Assembly (NCBI RefSeq): GCF_028640845.1
Contig: NC_080539.1
Span: 364,951,233 to 365,015,232 of the forward strand
DNA length: 64,000 nucleotides
From: Ahaetulla prasina
Taxonomy: Eukaryota; Chordata; Lepidosauria; Squamata; Colubridae
Direction of reading: 5' to 3'
The notes beneath the pieces are model-generated. The model was not told the DNA's origin. It did not search any database and worked only from the letters and a program-made list of their open reading frames with translations. The stretch's first letter is position 1. Every line of letters begins with the position of its first letter. This document shows positions 35,724 through 46,477 of this stretch, piece after piece. Made by a program: the position numbers and the translations under genes.

Positions 35724-36825
35724 TTTTATTAGATTTATAAACCGCCCTTCTCCCGAAGGACTCAGGGCGGTGTACAGCCAAAGTAAAAAAGAAACAATGT
35801 ACAGTTAAAAGTAAATTAAAAAACTTATTATACAGTGTGGCCGAAATTAAAATAGTTAAAAATCTAAAAAATCCCAAATTAAAACTAAAGGAAATTTAAA
35901 ATTTAAAACTAGACAATTTAAGAAAGCCCCGCACGAACAAACAGATATGTTTTCAGTTCACGGCAAAAAGTCCGAAGGTCAGGTATTTGACGTAAACCAG
36001 GGGGAAGTTCATTCCAAAGAGTAGGGGCCCCCACAGAGAAGGATCTTCCCCTGGGGGCCGCCAGCCGACATTGTCTGGCAGACGGCACCCTGAGAAGACC
36101 CTCTCTGTGCGAGCGTACGGGTCGGTGGGAGGCATGAGGTAACAGCAGGCGGTCCCGTAAGTACCCAGGTCCCAAGCCATGGAGCGCTTTAAAGGTGGTA
36201 ACCAAAACCTTGAAATGCACCCGAAAGGCAACAGGAAGCCAGTGCAGTCTGCGCAGGAGAGGTGTCACATGGGAGCTACGTGAGACTCCCTCTATCACCC
36301 GCGCAGCTGCATTCTGGACCAACTGAAGCCTCCGAGTGCATCTCAAGGGGAGCCCCATGTAGAGAGCATTGCAATAATCCAGGCGGGAGGTAACAAGAGC
36401 ATGAGTGACTGTGCATAGGGCATCCCGATCAAGGAAGGGGTGCAACTGGCGAACCAGGCGGACCTGGTGAAAGGCTCTCCTGAAGACGGCCGCCAAATGA
36501 TCTTCAAACGACAGCCGTGCATCCAGGAGAATACCCAAGTTGCGCACTCCCTCCTTTGGGGCCAATAACTCGCCCCCAACAGTCAGTTGCGGCTGCAGCT
36601 GACTGTATTGGGGTGCCGGCATCCACAGCCACTCCATCTTGGAGGGATTGAGCTTGAGCCTGTTCCTCCCCATCCAGACCCGTATGGCTTCCAAACCCCG
36701 GGACAGCACTTCGATAGCTTCGTTGGGGTGGCCCGGGGTGGAAAAGTACAGCTGAGTATCATCAGCGTACAGCTGATATCTCACCCCGAAGCCACTGATG
36801 ATCTCGCCCAACGGCTTCATATAGA
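35690..36825 (-). mobile_element. L2-like LINE with a 300-codon reverse transcriptase frame
   Basis: The minus strand 36820-35918 is uninterrupted for 300 codons. It starts in the palm with YADDTQLYFS, then LGILLDARLSF, VTSRLDYCNALYMGLP, LQLVQNAAARVI and LHWLPV, in the order of an L2/CR1-group ORF2 C-terminal half. A 3' UTR with the CCGCCCTGAGTCC tail and (AAAT)n ends it. The endonuclease and N-terminal half are absent, so it is 5'-truncated. The open frame suggests recent insertion. Confidence 0.92.
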
Positions 36826-36884
36826 GTTGAAGTCCACAAGTTTTAAAGTTGCCAAATTTGGAGACCCCTTTCCCTTTTTCTTAG

Positions 36885-37393
36885 TGTCATGGTTGTCACC
36901 CACTGGTCCCATAGAGTGACCCCTCGCATCCTGGACAAAAACTGTTTCAACTCCTACCCTCAAAATGATACCACAGAGCACTGCACACCAGAACAACTAG
37001 ACACAAGGACAGTTTCTTCCCGAACTCCATCACTCTGCTAAACAAATAATTCCCTCAACACTGTCAAAACTATTGACTAAGTTTGCACTACTATTAATCT
37101 TCTCATCATTCCCATCATGCATCTCCTTCCACTTATGACTGTAACTTTGTTGCTTGTATCCTTACGATTTATACTGATATTGATTGTTTCCTGATTAAGT
37201 GTTGTACCTTATGATTCTTGATGAACATATCTTTTCGTTTATGTACACTGAGAGCATATGCACCAAGACAAATTCCTTGTATGTCCAATCATACTTGGCC
37301 AATAAAGAATTCTATTCTATTCTATTCTATTCTATTCTATTCTATTCTATTCTATTCTATTCTATTCTATTCTATTCTATTCTATTCTATTCT
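36885..37393 (+). mobile_element. CR1/L3-like LINE 3' end with (TTCTA)n array
   Basis: Remnants of the ORF2 end (around 36920-37050) are followed by a 3' UTR ending CTTGGCCAATAAAGAATTC and then a (TATTC)n run at 37308-37393. The inverted relative is at 59036-59375. Confidence 0.88.
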
Positions 37394-37716
37394 CTGCTAC
37401 CCATCATCGCTTTCATCAACTGCAGCTTTCACATCCTTTTTAGGAAGTCAGAAAAGGTGACAACTAAATCGGGGGCTTTCAAACTTTTTCAAAAGGCCAC
37501 CGATTCTGTTGTTAAAAAAAAAAAAAATTCCCAGAACTGATCGAGAAGCAATTCTTTAGTGATAGTACATTGGTTGTGTTCGAGTAAACATGGCTGCCAT
37601 TGTTGTCTTTAGTCTTTCCCAGAACTGATCAGGTCCATGATGTGGGGTGGGAATCCAGCCCCTGATTGACTGTCTCCAAAGCTGGAATCTACCAGTGACA
37701 TATTATTCCACAACAA
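37394..37716. other. Low-copy DNA
   Basis: A poly-A run lies at 37514-37526. Nothing else is recognised. Confidence 0.45.
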
Positions 37717-38452
37717 GTGGCCTTCGAATTATGACAACAGTTGAGACTGGAACTTCCATCGCTAAGCACCAATTTTCCGATCTTGTTGCCGCAGTCATTA
37801 ACTGAAGGGTAATCCCTTGAGCAAAACTAACTTCCCCTGTGGTCTCAAGAGGTTGTGAATGGCCCAACCGTGGAGGTTTTTAAGGAGAGATTGGACAACC
37901 AGTCTGAAATGGTATAGGGGTTCCTGCTTAAGCAGGGGGTTGGACTAGAAGACCTCCAAAGCCCCTTCCATCCCTGTTGTTTTGTTATTGACTTTGCTTG
38001 TTGGAATCCTTTGGGGAGATTGTATGGGGTGATCACTTGACCCCTGGACACTGCAGTCTTCTTTTATAAGTGCTGGTTCCCAAATGCCTGAATTTTGATC
38101 AGATGACCACAGGGGTGCAGTTGGTATTCGCTATCAGGTGCAAGAATTCAGGAAGTGCGGCTGTTCACATGAGTACAAGTTTATTCCATGCTAGTTCTCT
38201 AGAAGAATCTGAACTACTAACAGTCAAGCAAATGGGCGGTAGAAAGCGTCAACGGAATTGAAGGTGGACTTAGATCTCTTGCGGACCTGAAGGGATTCAA
38301 GACTGATGACATGCCTGACCCCTCCCTCGGGCTCAGCCTGGTCCTCTCCTATAGTTATAAATGCAAGGACCAGTCACAAGCCATTTTTTTCAGTGCTGTC
38401 GTAACTTTGAATAGTCATTAAACAAATGATCAGAAATTGGAGACTACCTGTA
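37717..38452 (+). mobile_element. Dispersed inverted-repeat element interrupted by CR1
   Basis: The left part is diverged; the right end GGAGACTACCTGTAC is clear. A CR1 terminus (37835-37988, + strand, GGTTGGACTAGAAGACCTCC) lies inside. The interval 38130-38345 has no recognised content. Confidence 0.72.
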
Positions 38453-38494
38453 CTTCACAACTTTAACCAACAGGAAGATTCAATAAATGAGAAT

Positions 38495-38900
38495 ATTGGT
38501 AGCTCAGGATTGACATGAGGGGTACTTGGTACTCTCTGAGCTTGCTTGTTTTCTTGCGGATGTTTCATTACCCAAACAAGGTAACATCATCACTGCTACC
38601 GTGTTTCCTGGAAAATAAGACTGAACTGGAAAATAATCCCTACCATTTCTCAGGATGCTGGTAATATAAGACTTACCCTCCCAAAAATAAGCCCCAGTTA
38701 AGATCGCCAGCCTTACGGACGCATTTAGTACCTTATTTCCCCAAAAATAAGACCTAACTAGAAAATAAGACCTAACCAGAAAATAAGACCAAATGCGTCT
38801 TTTAGAGCAAAAATTAATATAATTAAATTAAATTAAAATAAATAAATAAATATAAGACCTGGTCTTATTTTCAGGGAAACATGGTAGTAATTCTCTGTAT
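38495..38900 (+). mobile_element. Repeat family C left arm and a (AAATAAGAC)-rich element
   Basis: The arm TTTCTTGCGGATGTTTCATT at 38550-38593 matches the foldback that follows. The stretch 38600-38880 consists of diverged units with AAAATAAGACCTAAC and ends in CTTATTTTCAGGGAAAC, so it begins and ends with GTTTCCTGGAAAATAAGAC-like complements and is probably a separate inverted-repeat element. Confidence 0.65.
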
Positions 38901-38941
38901 ACCAATAAAGGAGAATATTTGTAGCTCAGGGTTGAAATGAG

Positions 38942-39099
38942 TGGTCCTTGGTACTCTCTGAGTTTGCTTATTTTCTTGCAGATGTTTCATTACCCAAACT
39001 AGGTAACATTGTCATGGCATTGATGATGTCACCTAGTTTGGGTAATGAAACATCTGCAAGAAAACAAGCAAGCTCAGAGAGCATCAAGGACCCTTCAAC
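38942..39099. repeat. Repeat family C foldback
   Basis: The left arm (CTTGGTACTCTCTGAGTTTG, GCAGATGTTTCATTACCC) pairs with the right arm (GGGTAATGAAACATCTGC, AGCTCAGAGAGCATCAAGG) around a centre near 39018. Confidence 0.9.
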
Positions 39100-39224
39100 A
39101 GGAAGTTTCTCCTATTATTCAGCCTGGCTTTGCTTTCTTTCAATTTCAACCAACGTCACGGTCTTGTTTTTTTGTTTTAATGGAGAATAAATGTATCCTC
39201 TTTTGGAACTGCTTTTTAGAAGTT

Positions 39225-39600
39225 TCTAAAGAGTGAATGGTTGCAGGACCTGGGAATATCTAGTCTAACGAAGAGGAAGACTAGAGGTCACGATACATTT
39301 TGGAGGGGGGAAATACTTTTTTTTTTTTTTTAAGTATTTTCCAAAGCACCAAAAGGCAAGAAACAATGAATGGAGAGGAATCAAGGAGAGAAACAACCTG
39401 GAATTAAAGGAGAAATTTCCTAACTGTGAGAGAAATCAACCAAAGAATAGCTTGCCTTCAGAAATTGTGGGTGCTGTATCACTGGAGGCTTTCAAAAAGA
39501 GACTGGACAGCCATTTATCTGGGTCTTCTGCTCGAACAGGACATTGGACTAGAAGATCCCCAAAGTCCCTTCCAGCTCTGTTATTATTCTGTGTTCTGTC
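39225..39600 (+). mobile_element. CR1 LINE 3' part, diverged
   Basis: It matches the CR1 C-terminal coding part and terminus (ATTGGACTAGAAGATCCCC, CCAGCTCTGTTATTATTC) with a poly-T insertion at 39318-39331. Confidence 0.85.
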
Positions 39601-39631
39601 TTCGGTTTTGCAAGCTGAACCCAGCCTATGT

Positions 39632-40400
39632 CCCTGATGGAGAACCTATGGCACGCGTGCCCAAAGTGGCATGTGAAGCCATATGTTGTGACCCAGGTTC
39701 CTGGACCCGGACTCCTGGACTCGGATGATTCAGAAAGTGAGGGAGAAGACCTGGCAAGCCCTGCTTCTCTTGAGCCCTTTCCCTCCCTGGCACCCACTCA
39801 AAGGGAGGAGGAGGGGCCGGCAAGGCCTGATTCTCTGGAGCCTTCTTCTGATTTGGCAACGCCCCAAGAACAGTTTTGGAGTGATGCAAGACTGTGCAGA
39901 CGTGACCGGCGCGCGCAGCAGAAACAGCGTTGGGATAAGGCCAAGGAATGATGGACATCTGCAGAGACTATAAATAGGAGGCGGGACTTCCTGGTTTTTT
40001 GTCTTGGACAAAGCAATGAATTTGCGCTGGCAAACTGTATCAATGGAGGGAAGAATATATTCGTGAGTAATTCTGGCCTTATCTATAATTTCCTCGTTGT
40101 CTCCAGAAACTTGGCAGGCCCGTGGGTAGACGTGGCCAGGACATTTATCTATGTAAATAAAGTAGAAGAGGAGGCCTTTCACTGACTCTTTGTTGGGAGT
40201 ATTGGGGGGGGGGGGAACAGAACACCATATCACCCGGCACACATGGCCTTGCCTGTTTGTCTTCCGGGTTTCTGGTGTGCATGCGCGCGCAACGATCAGC
40301 TGTCCTTTGCGTGCATGGCAGTGAAGAAAACTGGTGTGTGCATACGCGCCAGCCAGCTGATTGTTGGGTGCGCATGTGCCCCAGAACCTGGATGTTTGTC
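39632..40400 (+). mobile_element. GC-rich hAT-like element interrupted by the LTR
   Basis: The part before the LTR (CTGATGGAGAACCTATGGCA) and the part after it (CCATATCACCCGGCACACAT, GTGCATGCGCGCGC) belong to the same element type as 28082-28527. Its far end is unclear. Confidence 0.7.
39684..40224 (+). mobile_element. Solo LTR, 541 bp
   Basis: It begins TGTTGTGACCCAGG and ends GGGAACAGAACA, flanked by CCATA on both sides (39679-39683, 40225-40229). A TATAAATAG box lies at about 39969 and AATAAAG near 40156. An open frame, acidic then basic, fills its first 270 bp. Confidence 0.92.
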
Positions 40401-40439
40401 TTTTCTGGAGTGTGGCCTTGATAAGCGAAACCGTCCAGT

Positions 40440-40699
40440 TGATAAATTAGAAAACCGGGTTTTAAGGGAATCGGGCTTCCCCATTGACTTCACTTGTCAA
40501 AAGATCGCAAAAGATGATCACATGATCTTGGGACAGAAGTATGAACCAGTGGCCAAGCATCTGAATTTTGATCACATTTTGATCATGGGGCTGCTACAGA
40601 GGTTGTAACTGTGAAGAATGCCCATAAGTCATTTTGTTAGTGCCGTCTTAACTTTGAATGGTCGCTAAATGAACAGTTGTATGTCAACGGTTACCTGTA
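40440..40699 (+). mobile_element. Dispersed inverted-repeat element, 5'-truncated
   Basis: Internal motifs and the right end (GTCAACGGTTACCTGTA) remain. Confidence 0.78.
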
Positions 40700-40732
40700 T
40701 GTCCCCTTAGTCTTAAACCTCATCTTGTAGAA

Positions 40733-40995
40733 TGCTGCTGCTGATGTTATTTATTCAGTCGTGTCTGACCATTGGTGATTCTATGCTCTCCACATTTTCG
40801 GCCCTCCCGAGCTCCGTTTTCCCTTGCAGAGGGTTGCAGGAGCCATGGCAGCTGAAAATGGAACTCAGGAGCCCATTTTCACTGGCAGAAGCACCGTGGG
40901 CTGGTCCTTCGCTGTTTCCAGGGCAGCCCCGCGGGCCAAATCTAAGTACCCCGCGGGCCACATCCAGCCCCCAGGCCTTGAGTTTGACTTCCCTG
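40733..40995 (+). mobile_element. Bov-B fragment followed by hAT-like fragment
   Basis: A short inverted Bov-B piece (TTCAGTCGTGTCTGACC, 40756) is followed by a 5'-truncated relative of the hAT at 21506 ending GAGTTTGACTTCCCTG. Confidence 0.65.
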
Positions 40996-41055
40996 CACTA
41001 TTCTATGCAAGCTAGGGTCTCTAATCAAGAGAATGCCTTGCAGGCCAACATATCG

Positions 41056-41731
41056 TACAGGTAGTCCTTGACTTACGACCAAGCATTTAGTGATGGTTCA
41101 AAGTTAAAACATCATTGAAAAAAGTGACTTGCCACCATTCCTCACACTTAACGACTTGTCGCAGAATCCCCACAGTCATGTGATCAAAATTATTTTTGCC
41201 TGCGGTTTTTATTAGTGTATCTCATGCAAAAGCACTTGATCAGAGCCGTGGTGGAGCAGTGGTTAGAGCACAGTACTGCAGGCTACTTCTGTTGACTGCT
41301 GGCTGCCTGCAATTCAGCAGGTCAAATCCCACCAGGCTCAAGGTTGACTCAGCCTTCCACCTTTCTGAGGGGGGTAAAATGAGGACCCAGATTGTTGGGG
41401 GCAATAGGCTGACTCTGTAAACCGCTTAGAGAAGGCTGTAATGCACTGTGAAGCGGTATATAAGTCCTATTGCTATTGTATGTTGGCAACTGGTATTTAT
41501 TTATGGACCCAGCACGCAACCCGTGGTCATGTGATTGCCATTTGCAACCTTCCCAACTGGCTTCCCCCAACCAAAGTGACTGGAAGAAGCTGTATTGGTT
41601 TGTTGACTGCATGATTCACTTAACAACTGTGGCAACAAAGTCGTAAAATTGGATGTGGCTCGCTTAATCACCTTGCTTAGCAAGCGAGATTCTGGTCTCA
41701 ATTGTTGCTGTAAATCAAGGACTCCCATTAT
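41056..41731 (+). mobile_element. Dispersed inverted-repeat element interrupted by a SINE
   Basis: The left end TACAGGTAGTCCTTGACTTAC is at 41056, and the right end CTGTAAATCAAGGACTCC near 41710. The SINE at 41243-41482 sits inside. Confidence 0.8.
41243..41482 (+). mobile_element. tRNA-derived SINE, type ending GTAAACCGCTTAGAG
   Basis: The head has tRNA-like boxes (GGAGCAGTGGTTAGAGC; CAGGTCAAATCCC) and the tail is GTAAACCGCTTAGAGAAGGC, CGGTATATAAGTCC. Confidence 0.88.
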
Positions 41732-42129
41732 AGGAAGTCCTCAACTTACAACAGTTCAGTTAGTGACGGTTCAAAGTTACAACGGCACTGAAAAATGTGG
41801 CATATGACCCGTTTTTCATAGTTACGACCTTGGCAGCTTCCCCATGGTCATGTGATCAAAATTAAGATGCTTGGCAACTGGTTCATACTTATGACGGTTG
41901 CAATGTCCTGGAGTCATGAAATCACCTTTTACGACCATCTGACAAGCAAAGTGAATGGGGAAACCAGATTCACTTCACAACTAGGCTACTAACTTATTAA
42001 CTGCAGTGATTCACTTAACAGCTGTGGCAAGAAAAGTCATAAAATGGGGCAAAACTCACTTAACAAACATCTCACTTAACAACAGAAGTTTTGGGCTCCG
42101 TTGTGGTCGTAACTCGAGGATTACCTGTA
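41732..42129 (+). mobile_element. Dispersed inverted-repeat element, full-length copy
   Basis: It lies head to tail with the previous copy and ends CGTAACTCGAGGATTACCTG. Confidence 0.85.
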
Positions 42130-42597
42130 CTGATGCTGCTCATATTATATATCAAGAAGGAGGGATATGCGATGTGTTGATACACACAGGATATTGGGAT
42201 GCAAGTATGGTTTTAATAGGAATATTAAGGATTTCACTCTACAGAATCAGCCTCGCCAAAGCATAAAAACCTCCAGTTTTAAAATGTAATCAAAAATTTA
42301 GAGAAAGAATAACTTTCCAAAGGCCGTTCTTTTTTTATATATATAAATTTTATTAAATATACGATTTAAAAACATTAGACACGGTGCGACTTGTCTGGTA
42401 CATACTTTTCTAACACTTTTTCTTTCGTGTAGATTACAATATAACATCATGCATATTCCATATAATCTTTTTGTACATTCAATCACACTCCAGTTACATA
42501 CATATTCCCTTCGTATCTATTCAAATCCTATTCAAAGGCCATTCTTGATTCAGATTGCACACCTCTTTCTTAGCATCAGAAAGATGAGAAACCTACG
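42130..42597. other. Low-copy A/T-rich DNA, possibly L1-like
   Basis: A (TA)n-rich stretch near 42335 leads into A/T-rich DNA. The L1 idea is only a guess from composition. Confidence 0.4.
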
Positions 42598-42862
42598 GGC
42601 CTCTGTGGCTCAGACTGATAAAACAGTCTGTTATTAACAGCAGCTGCTTGCAATTACTGCAGGTTCAAGCCCCACCAGGCCCAAGGTTGACTCAGCCTTC
42701 CATCCTTTATAAGGTAGGTAAAATGAGGACCCAGATTGTTGGGAGCAATAAGTTGACTTTGTATATAATATACAAATAGGATGAAGACTATTGCTTGACA
42801 TAGTGTAAGCCGCCCTGAGTCTTCGGAGAAGGGCGGGATATAAATGCAAATTTAAAAAAAAA
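42598..42862 (+). mobile_element. tRNA-derived SINE with L2-type tail
   Basis: It is complete: a tRNA-like head (CTCTGTGGCTCAGAC; B-box-like GGTTCAAGCCCC), body, and CCGCCCTGAGTCTTCGG tail. Confidence 0.9.
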
Positions 42863-43319
42863 TTCTGCAGCTGAGAAAATACGGCATGCTCCCTGTTTGG
42901 AGCTGGATCCATTAAAATCTATAATATTAATTTATATTCCATAATTAGCCCTTGGCAGATGAGAAATCAGCGCTGCTTTCCGGTTTCCCTTAATGAGCTT
43001 TCTAGGGAAGAGGTGGCTGATGAAACCTCTGGATTTTTTTACATAAGATTTGCCAACCAATCAGGTCTCTACTCGGTATTGTCTTCCTGGGTGCAGAATG
43101 GAGCTAAAGCTTTATTCACACAATTGTCTTCTAAGCAATGGCAAATGTTCAGTTCACCTTTTTGATACCTTCGATTGATTGGCTTATTCCTCGGGCTTTG
43201 TAAATATTTTGATAGAGCCCTCTACTTGTCGTCTTTCTCTGTTTTCAGACAGCCCTGGTTTAAAAGCATCAGAATAGCTGAGACTCCTTCTCTTCCTCCT
43301 TTTACGGAAGCTGCAGTGC

Positions 43320-43800
43320 TAAGGTGGATGCAGGGATGGGCTTCAAAAATTTTAGGAAGGGTGAAATTATTAGGAAAATAATGGAACGTGCAGAAATGAG
43401 TAAATTGACATTTGAAATAAGAGAACAAGAAGATAAGCAATATTATAAGATACGGGATTTATTTTATCAATGTTTAGAAGGAAGAATATGTTAGAAAAGA
43501 TCCGAGAAAGATGATTATTAAGAGAAATAATTGAATTAATGATGGAATGAATGATGTTATTAGATATTGACTTTGGGGAAATTTATATGAAATGAAAATA
43601 TGAAATACTATAGCCATTGGTTAACTAAAAACTGATCGAGTAAGATATTTGCATAGGTACCATGTAAGATTAGATGAATGAAAGATACTTTTATACTTTT
43701 ATTTTGAAACTGTACAAGAGATTTGTAACCAACCCACCGACACACTGTAATTGGATTGAAGATGCTTTTATGTTTGTTTGTTTTTAAAAAATAAACTTAT
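43320..43800 (+). mobile_element. Probable L1-type LINE 3' end
   Basis: A broken frame reads MERAEMSKLTFEIREQEDKQ-like residues (near 43380-43440), followed by an A/T-rich 3' UTR ending AAAAAATAAACTT and poly-A. It resembles the ORF2 end of squamate L1; this is from memory. Confidence 0.65.
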
Positions 43801-43834
43801 ATATATAAAAAAAAATTTAGAAAGGGTTTTCTCT

Positions 43835-44215
43835 GCCCAGTTGCTGGGTAGGCGTGGCCTAGTCAGCCTCCTGCACCTCGGCGGGAGGGGGGCGTTTTTG
43901 CCCTCCCCGGGCTCCAGAGGCTTTTCTCGAGGCTCCGGAAGGGCGAAAACGGTCTCCTCAGGCTCCAGAGGCCCTCTGGAGGCCAGAAACGAACTTCCGG
44001 TAAGCCCATTTTTTTGCCCTCCCGGAGCCTCCGTGCGCTCCCTGCACTTACTTGCATCCAAAACGGGCCATGTGGGGACTCCTAGAAGAGGAGGGGCCGG
44101 GCCAGCCAGGAGTGGGATTTCGAGGTTCTCTGAACTGCACAGAATCTTAGCTAGACATTCTCCCGAACCCCTGCAAATCCCCAGCAGCCCACCCCTGGGT
44201 GGATGGTTTTCATTC
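43835..44215. mobile_element. GC-rich repeat, probably non-autonomous DNA transposon
   Basis: Repeated CTCCAGAGGCCCTCTGGAGG and CCCGGGCTCCAGAGGC modules and a terminal AGCCCACCCCTGG suggest a hAT-like element rather than a CpG island promoter. Confidence 0.5.
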
Positions 44216-45360
44216 AGGGCAGGAATGGGTTGACTTGTGGCCTCAGGGATGCATGTAGTTCTTGGGTTCTGTTTTGCTGATCAGGATTGCTGAGAAAGGA
44301 CATGCCGGATTCTCCATTTTAGTGAGGAAAAAACTAGGACTATGTGATAAATTCTGCAGAGAGGTCCCTAGGTGGAAGCTGACAGATAGGATTTTCCTTA
44401 TCTCTTTGCTGCCATCTGTTGGTCAGCTTTTGCAGCACAGTTCCGTTAATGTTGCGCAGTGTTTGTCAACCTTGGCGACTTTCAAATGTATGGATTTCAA
44501 ATGTGTGGAGTTGAACTCCACGCAACCGAAGGCTGCCAAGGATGAGAAGCAATTTTCAAGTCTTTGGAGAAAGACTTTAAAATTGCAATGTGTGTATTTC
44601 AGTTTTATTAGCTAGCTAACTCAGAATCGATTCTTAGTCATTGAGACTGAACTTACTACAGTGCTCGGTGCCATTCAGTGATTTGCATAGTGTTGTTGTT
44701 GTTGTTACTCATTTTTTAGCATATGTTTGTAGTGATCCTTAATCCCAGTTTAAAGGGACATATTCAATTGCTCATAACAAATTATATTTTAGAAGGCCTC
44801 CAGGATGCTTTTAAATCCCCAATTTATTTAGTTGCATTACCTATTTCATTCTTTCGTTGTGTTCTTTTTTTTGTGCTTGTTTATATATTGAGAGGGAGGG
44901 AGGGAGGGAGAAAGAGAGATAGAGAAAAAGAAAAAGGGAGGGAAGGAAGGAGGGAAGGAACATTTAAAAAGAAAAAGAACAAGAAAATTGTACCATAACT
45001 TATATAAACTAGACATATCACAGGGATTTTTTAAAAAATAGACGTTTCTCACATCTCCTTCCAGAACCGATCCCAAGTCATTTACCTAAATGTCCTTTTT
45101 CATTTCCAGGCCCTGAGTCTTTTCTCACAAAGAGTATTAAGGAGAATTTTTGATCATCAAATGTTTGCTGATCCCGATTTCATACATGTGAATTCAGACA
45201 TTGTGAATTACAAAGCATAATTAGAGCTTTGCATAAATTCAGTCTCTATAACTAATTCAAGAAACGTGATTAAAACAAATAATCTCTTAGTGCAATATGT
45301 CAGCCAGCCCTTCGTAGTGTGGTTTGCTAGCTTGTTGCTTTGCATATTGTGCAAAGCCAG
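44216..45360. other. Low-copy DNA with foldback fragment and purine tract
   Basis: A diverged foldback piece lies at 44458-44550, a (GTT)n run at 44693-44706, and a purine-rich GGGA/GGAA tract at 44890-44962. No gene is seen. Confidence 0.5.
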
Positions 45361-45369
45361 ATTGGAAAC

Positions 45370-45830
45370 CTGTTGTTGTTGTTGTTAGTTGCAAAGTTGT
45401 GTCCGACCCATCGCGACCCCATGGACAACGTTCCTCCAGGCCTTCCTGTCCTCTACCATCCTCTGGAGTCCATTAAAGCTCACGCTGACTGCTTCAGTGA
45501 CTCCATCCAGCCACCTCATTCTGTATCGTCCCCTTCTTCTTTTGCCCTCAATCTTCCCCAGCATTAGGCTCTTCTCCAGTGAGTCCTTCCTTCTCATTAG
45601 GTGGCCAAAGTATTTGAGTTTCCTCTTCAGGATCTGGCCTTCTAAAGAGCAGTCAGGGTTGATCTCCTCTAGGACTCCTCTAGGACTGACCGGTTGGATC
45701 GCCTTGCAGTCCAAGGGACTCGCAGGAATCTTCTCCAGCACCAGAGTTCAAAGGCCTCAATTCTTTGGTGCTCAGCCTTTCTTGTGGTCCAACTTTCACA
45801 GCCATACATTGCACTGACTTCAATTTTGAT
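45370..45830 (-). mobile_element. Bov-B LINE (RTE clade), ORF C-terminus
   Basis: The minus strand 45741-45385 reads LMLGKIEGKRRRGRYRMRWL, then LQRMVEDRKAWRNVVHGVA, close to the C-terminal end of Bov-B ORF2 known from snakes and ruminants. The frame is open for 118 codons but upstream sequence is missing, so this is a 5'-truncated copy. Confidence 0.93.
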
Positions 45831-45946
45831 CATGTTACAACGAGGATGCTGCGTAAGTGTGAAAAACTGTCGTTTGTCACAGCTTTCATTGCCGTTGTAA
45901 CTTTGAATGATTGCTAAATAAACTGTTGTAGGTCGAAGATTACTTG
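45831..45946 (+). mobile_element. Dispersed inverted-repeat element, right half only
   Basis: The right end GTAGGTCGAAGATTACTTG is followed directly by the SPIN-like element's target duplication. Confidence 0.75.
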
Positions 45947-45954
45947 CACTAAAA

Positions 45955-46469
45955 CAGTGGTTCTCAACCTTTATAGTGCTGCGACCCCTTTAATACAATT
46001 CCCCACGATGTGGCGACCCCAACCGTAAAATTCATTGCGGTGATAGGCAGCGATCTCAGCACGCTTCAGCAGCCGCAGAAGGGGAAAAAAAGCGGCAAAC
46101 TGTTTTTTTGAATTTATCGCGCCTGAAGCCGTTATTGGCTAGCAATCTGAACTGCTTGCGATTGCCTTGAGGACGGAGACATTAAAGCAGAGACTCCTCC
46201 CCTATTAAGTTTATCGCGCCTGAAGTCAGATTAGGCTAGCGATTGGGAGTGATTGCAGCTGGCTTGAGAGGGAGACATCAGAGCAAAGATTTCTCTCTTT
46301 TTTAATTCATCGCGCCTGAAGCCGAATTTGGCTAGCTAGAGTCAACCATTGGAGCGCGATTCTTCGACTTGCAAGTATACTTCCTATATTTCCGATGGTC
46401 TTAGGCGACCCTTGGCAAATCGTCATTCGACCCCCAACGGGGTCCCGACCCACAGGTTGAGAACCGCTG
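45955..46469 (+). mobile_element. SPIN-like non-autonomous hAT element
   Basis: The 515 bp element starts CAGTGGTTCTCAACCTTTAT and GCTGCGACCCCTTTAATAC, and ends CCGACCCACAGGTTGAGAAC then CGCTG. Perfect CACTAAAA octamers flank it (45947-45954, 46470-46477). These ends are those of SPIN transposons. The interior has three diverged units that begin TTTATCGCGCCTGAAGCC or similar and is unlike standard SPIN internal sequence as I remember it. Confidence 0.9.
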
Positions 46470-46477
46470 CACTAAAA

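Larger units (their letters stand above)
35060..36870. mobile_element. Foldback MITE broken twice by LINEs
   Basis: The left end CAGGGATCTTTAAACTTGGC at 35063 and the right end GCCAAATTTGGAGACCCC near 36852 belong to the foldback family. A CR1 (35093-35632) and an L2-like LINE (35690-36825) lie between the pieces, with the middle piece at 35637-35688. Confidence 0.75.

Noticed and set aside
37308..37393. Regular pentamer arrays as CRISPR-like repeats
   Set aside because: They are simple microsatellites without spacers, in a vertebrate genome.
43835..44215. GC-rich region as CpG-island promoter of MEF2B
   Set aside because: The internal repeats and hAT-like end suggest a transposon, and no exon with a donor was found near it.
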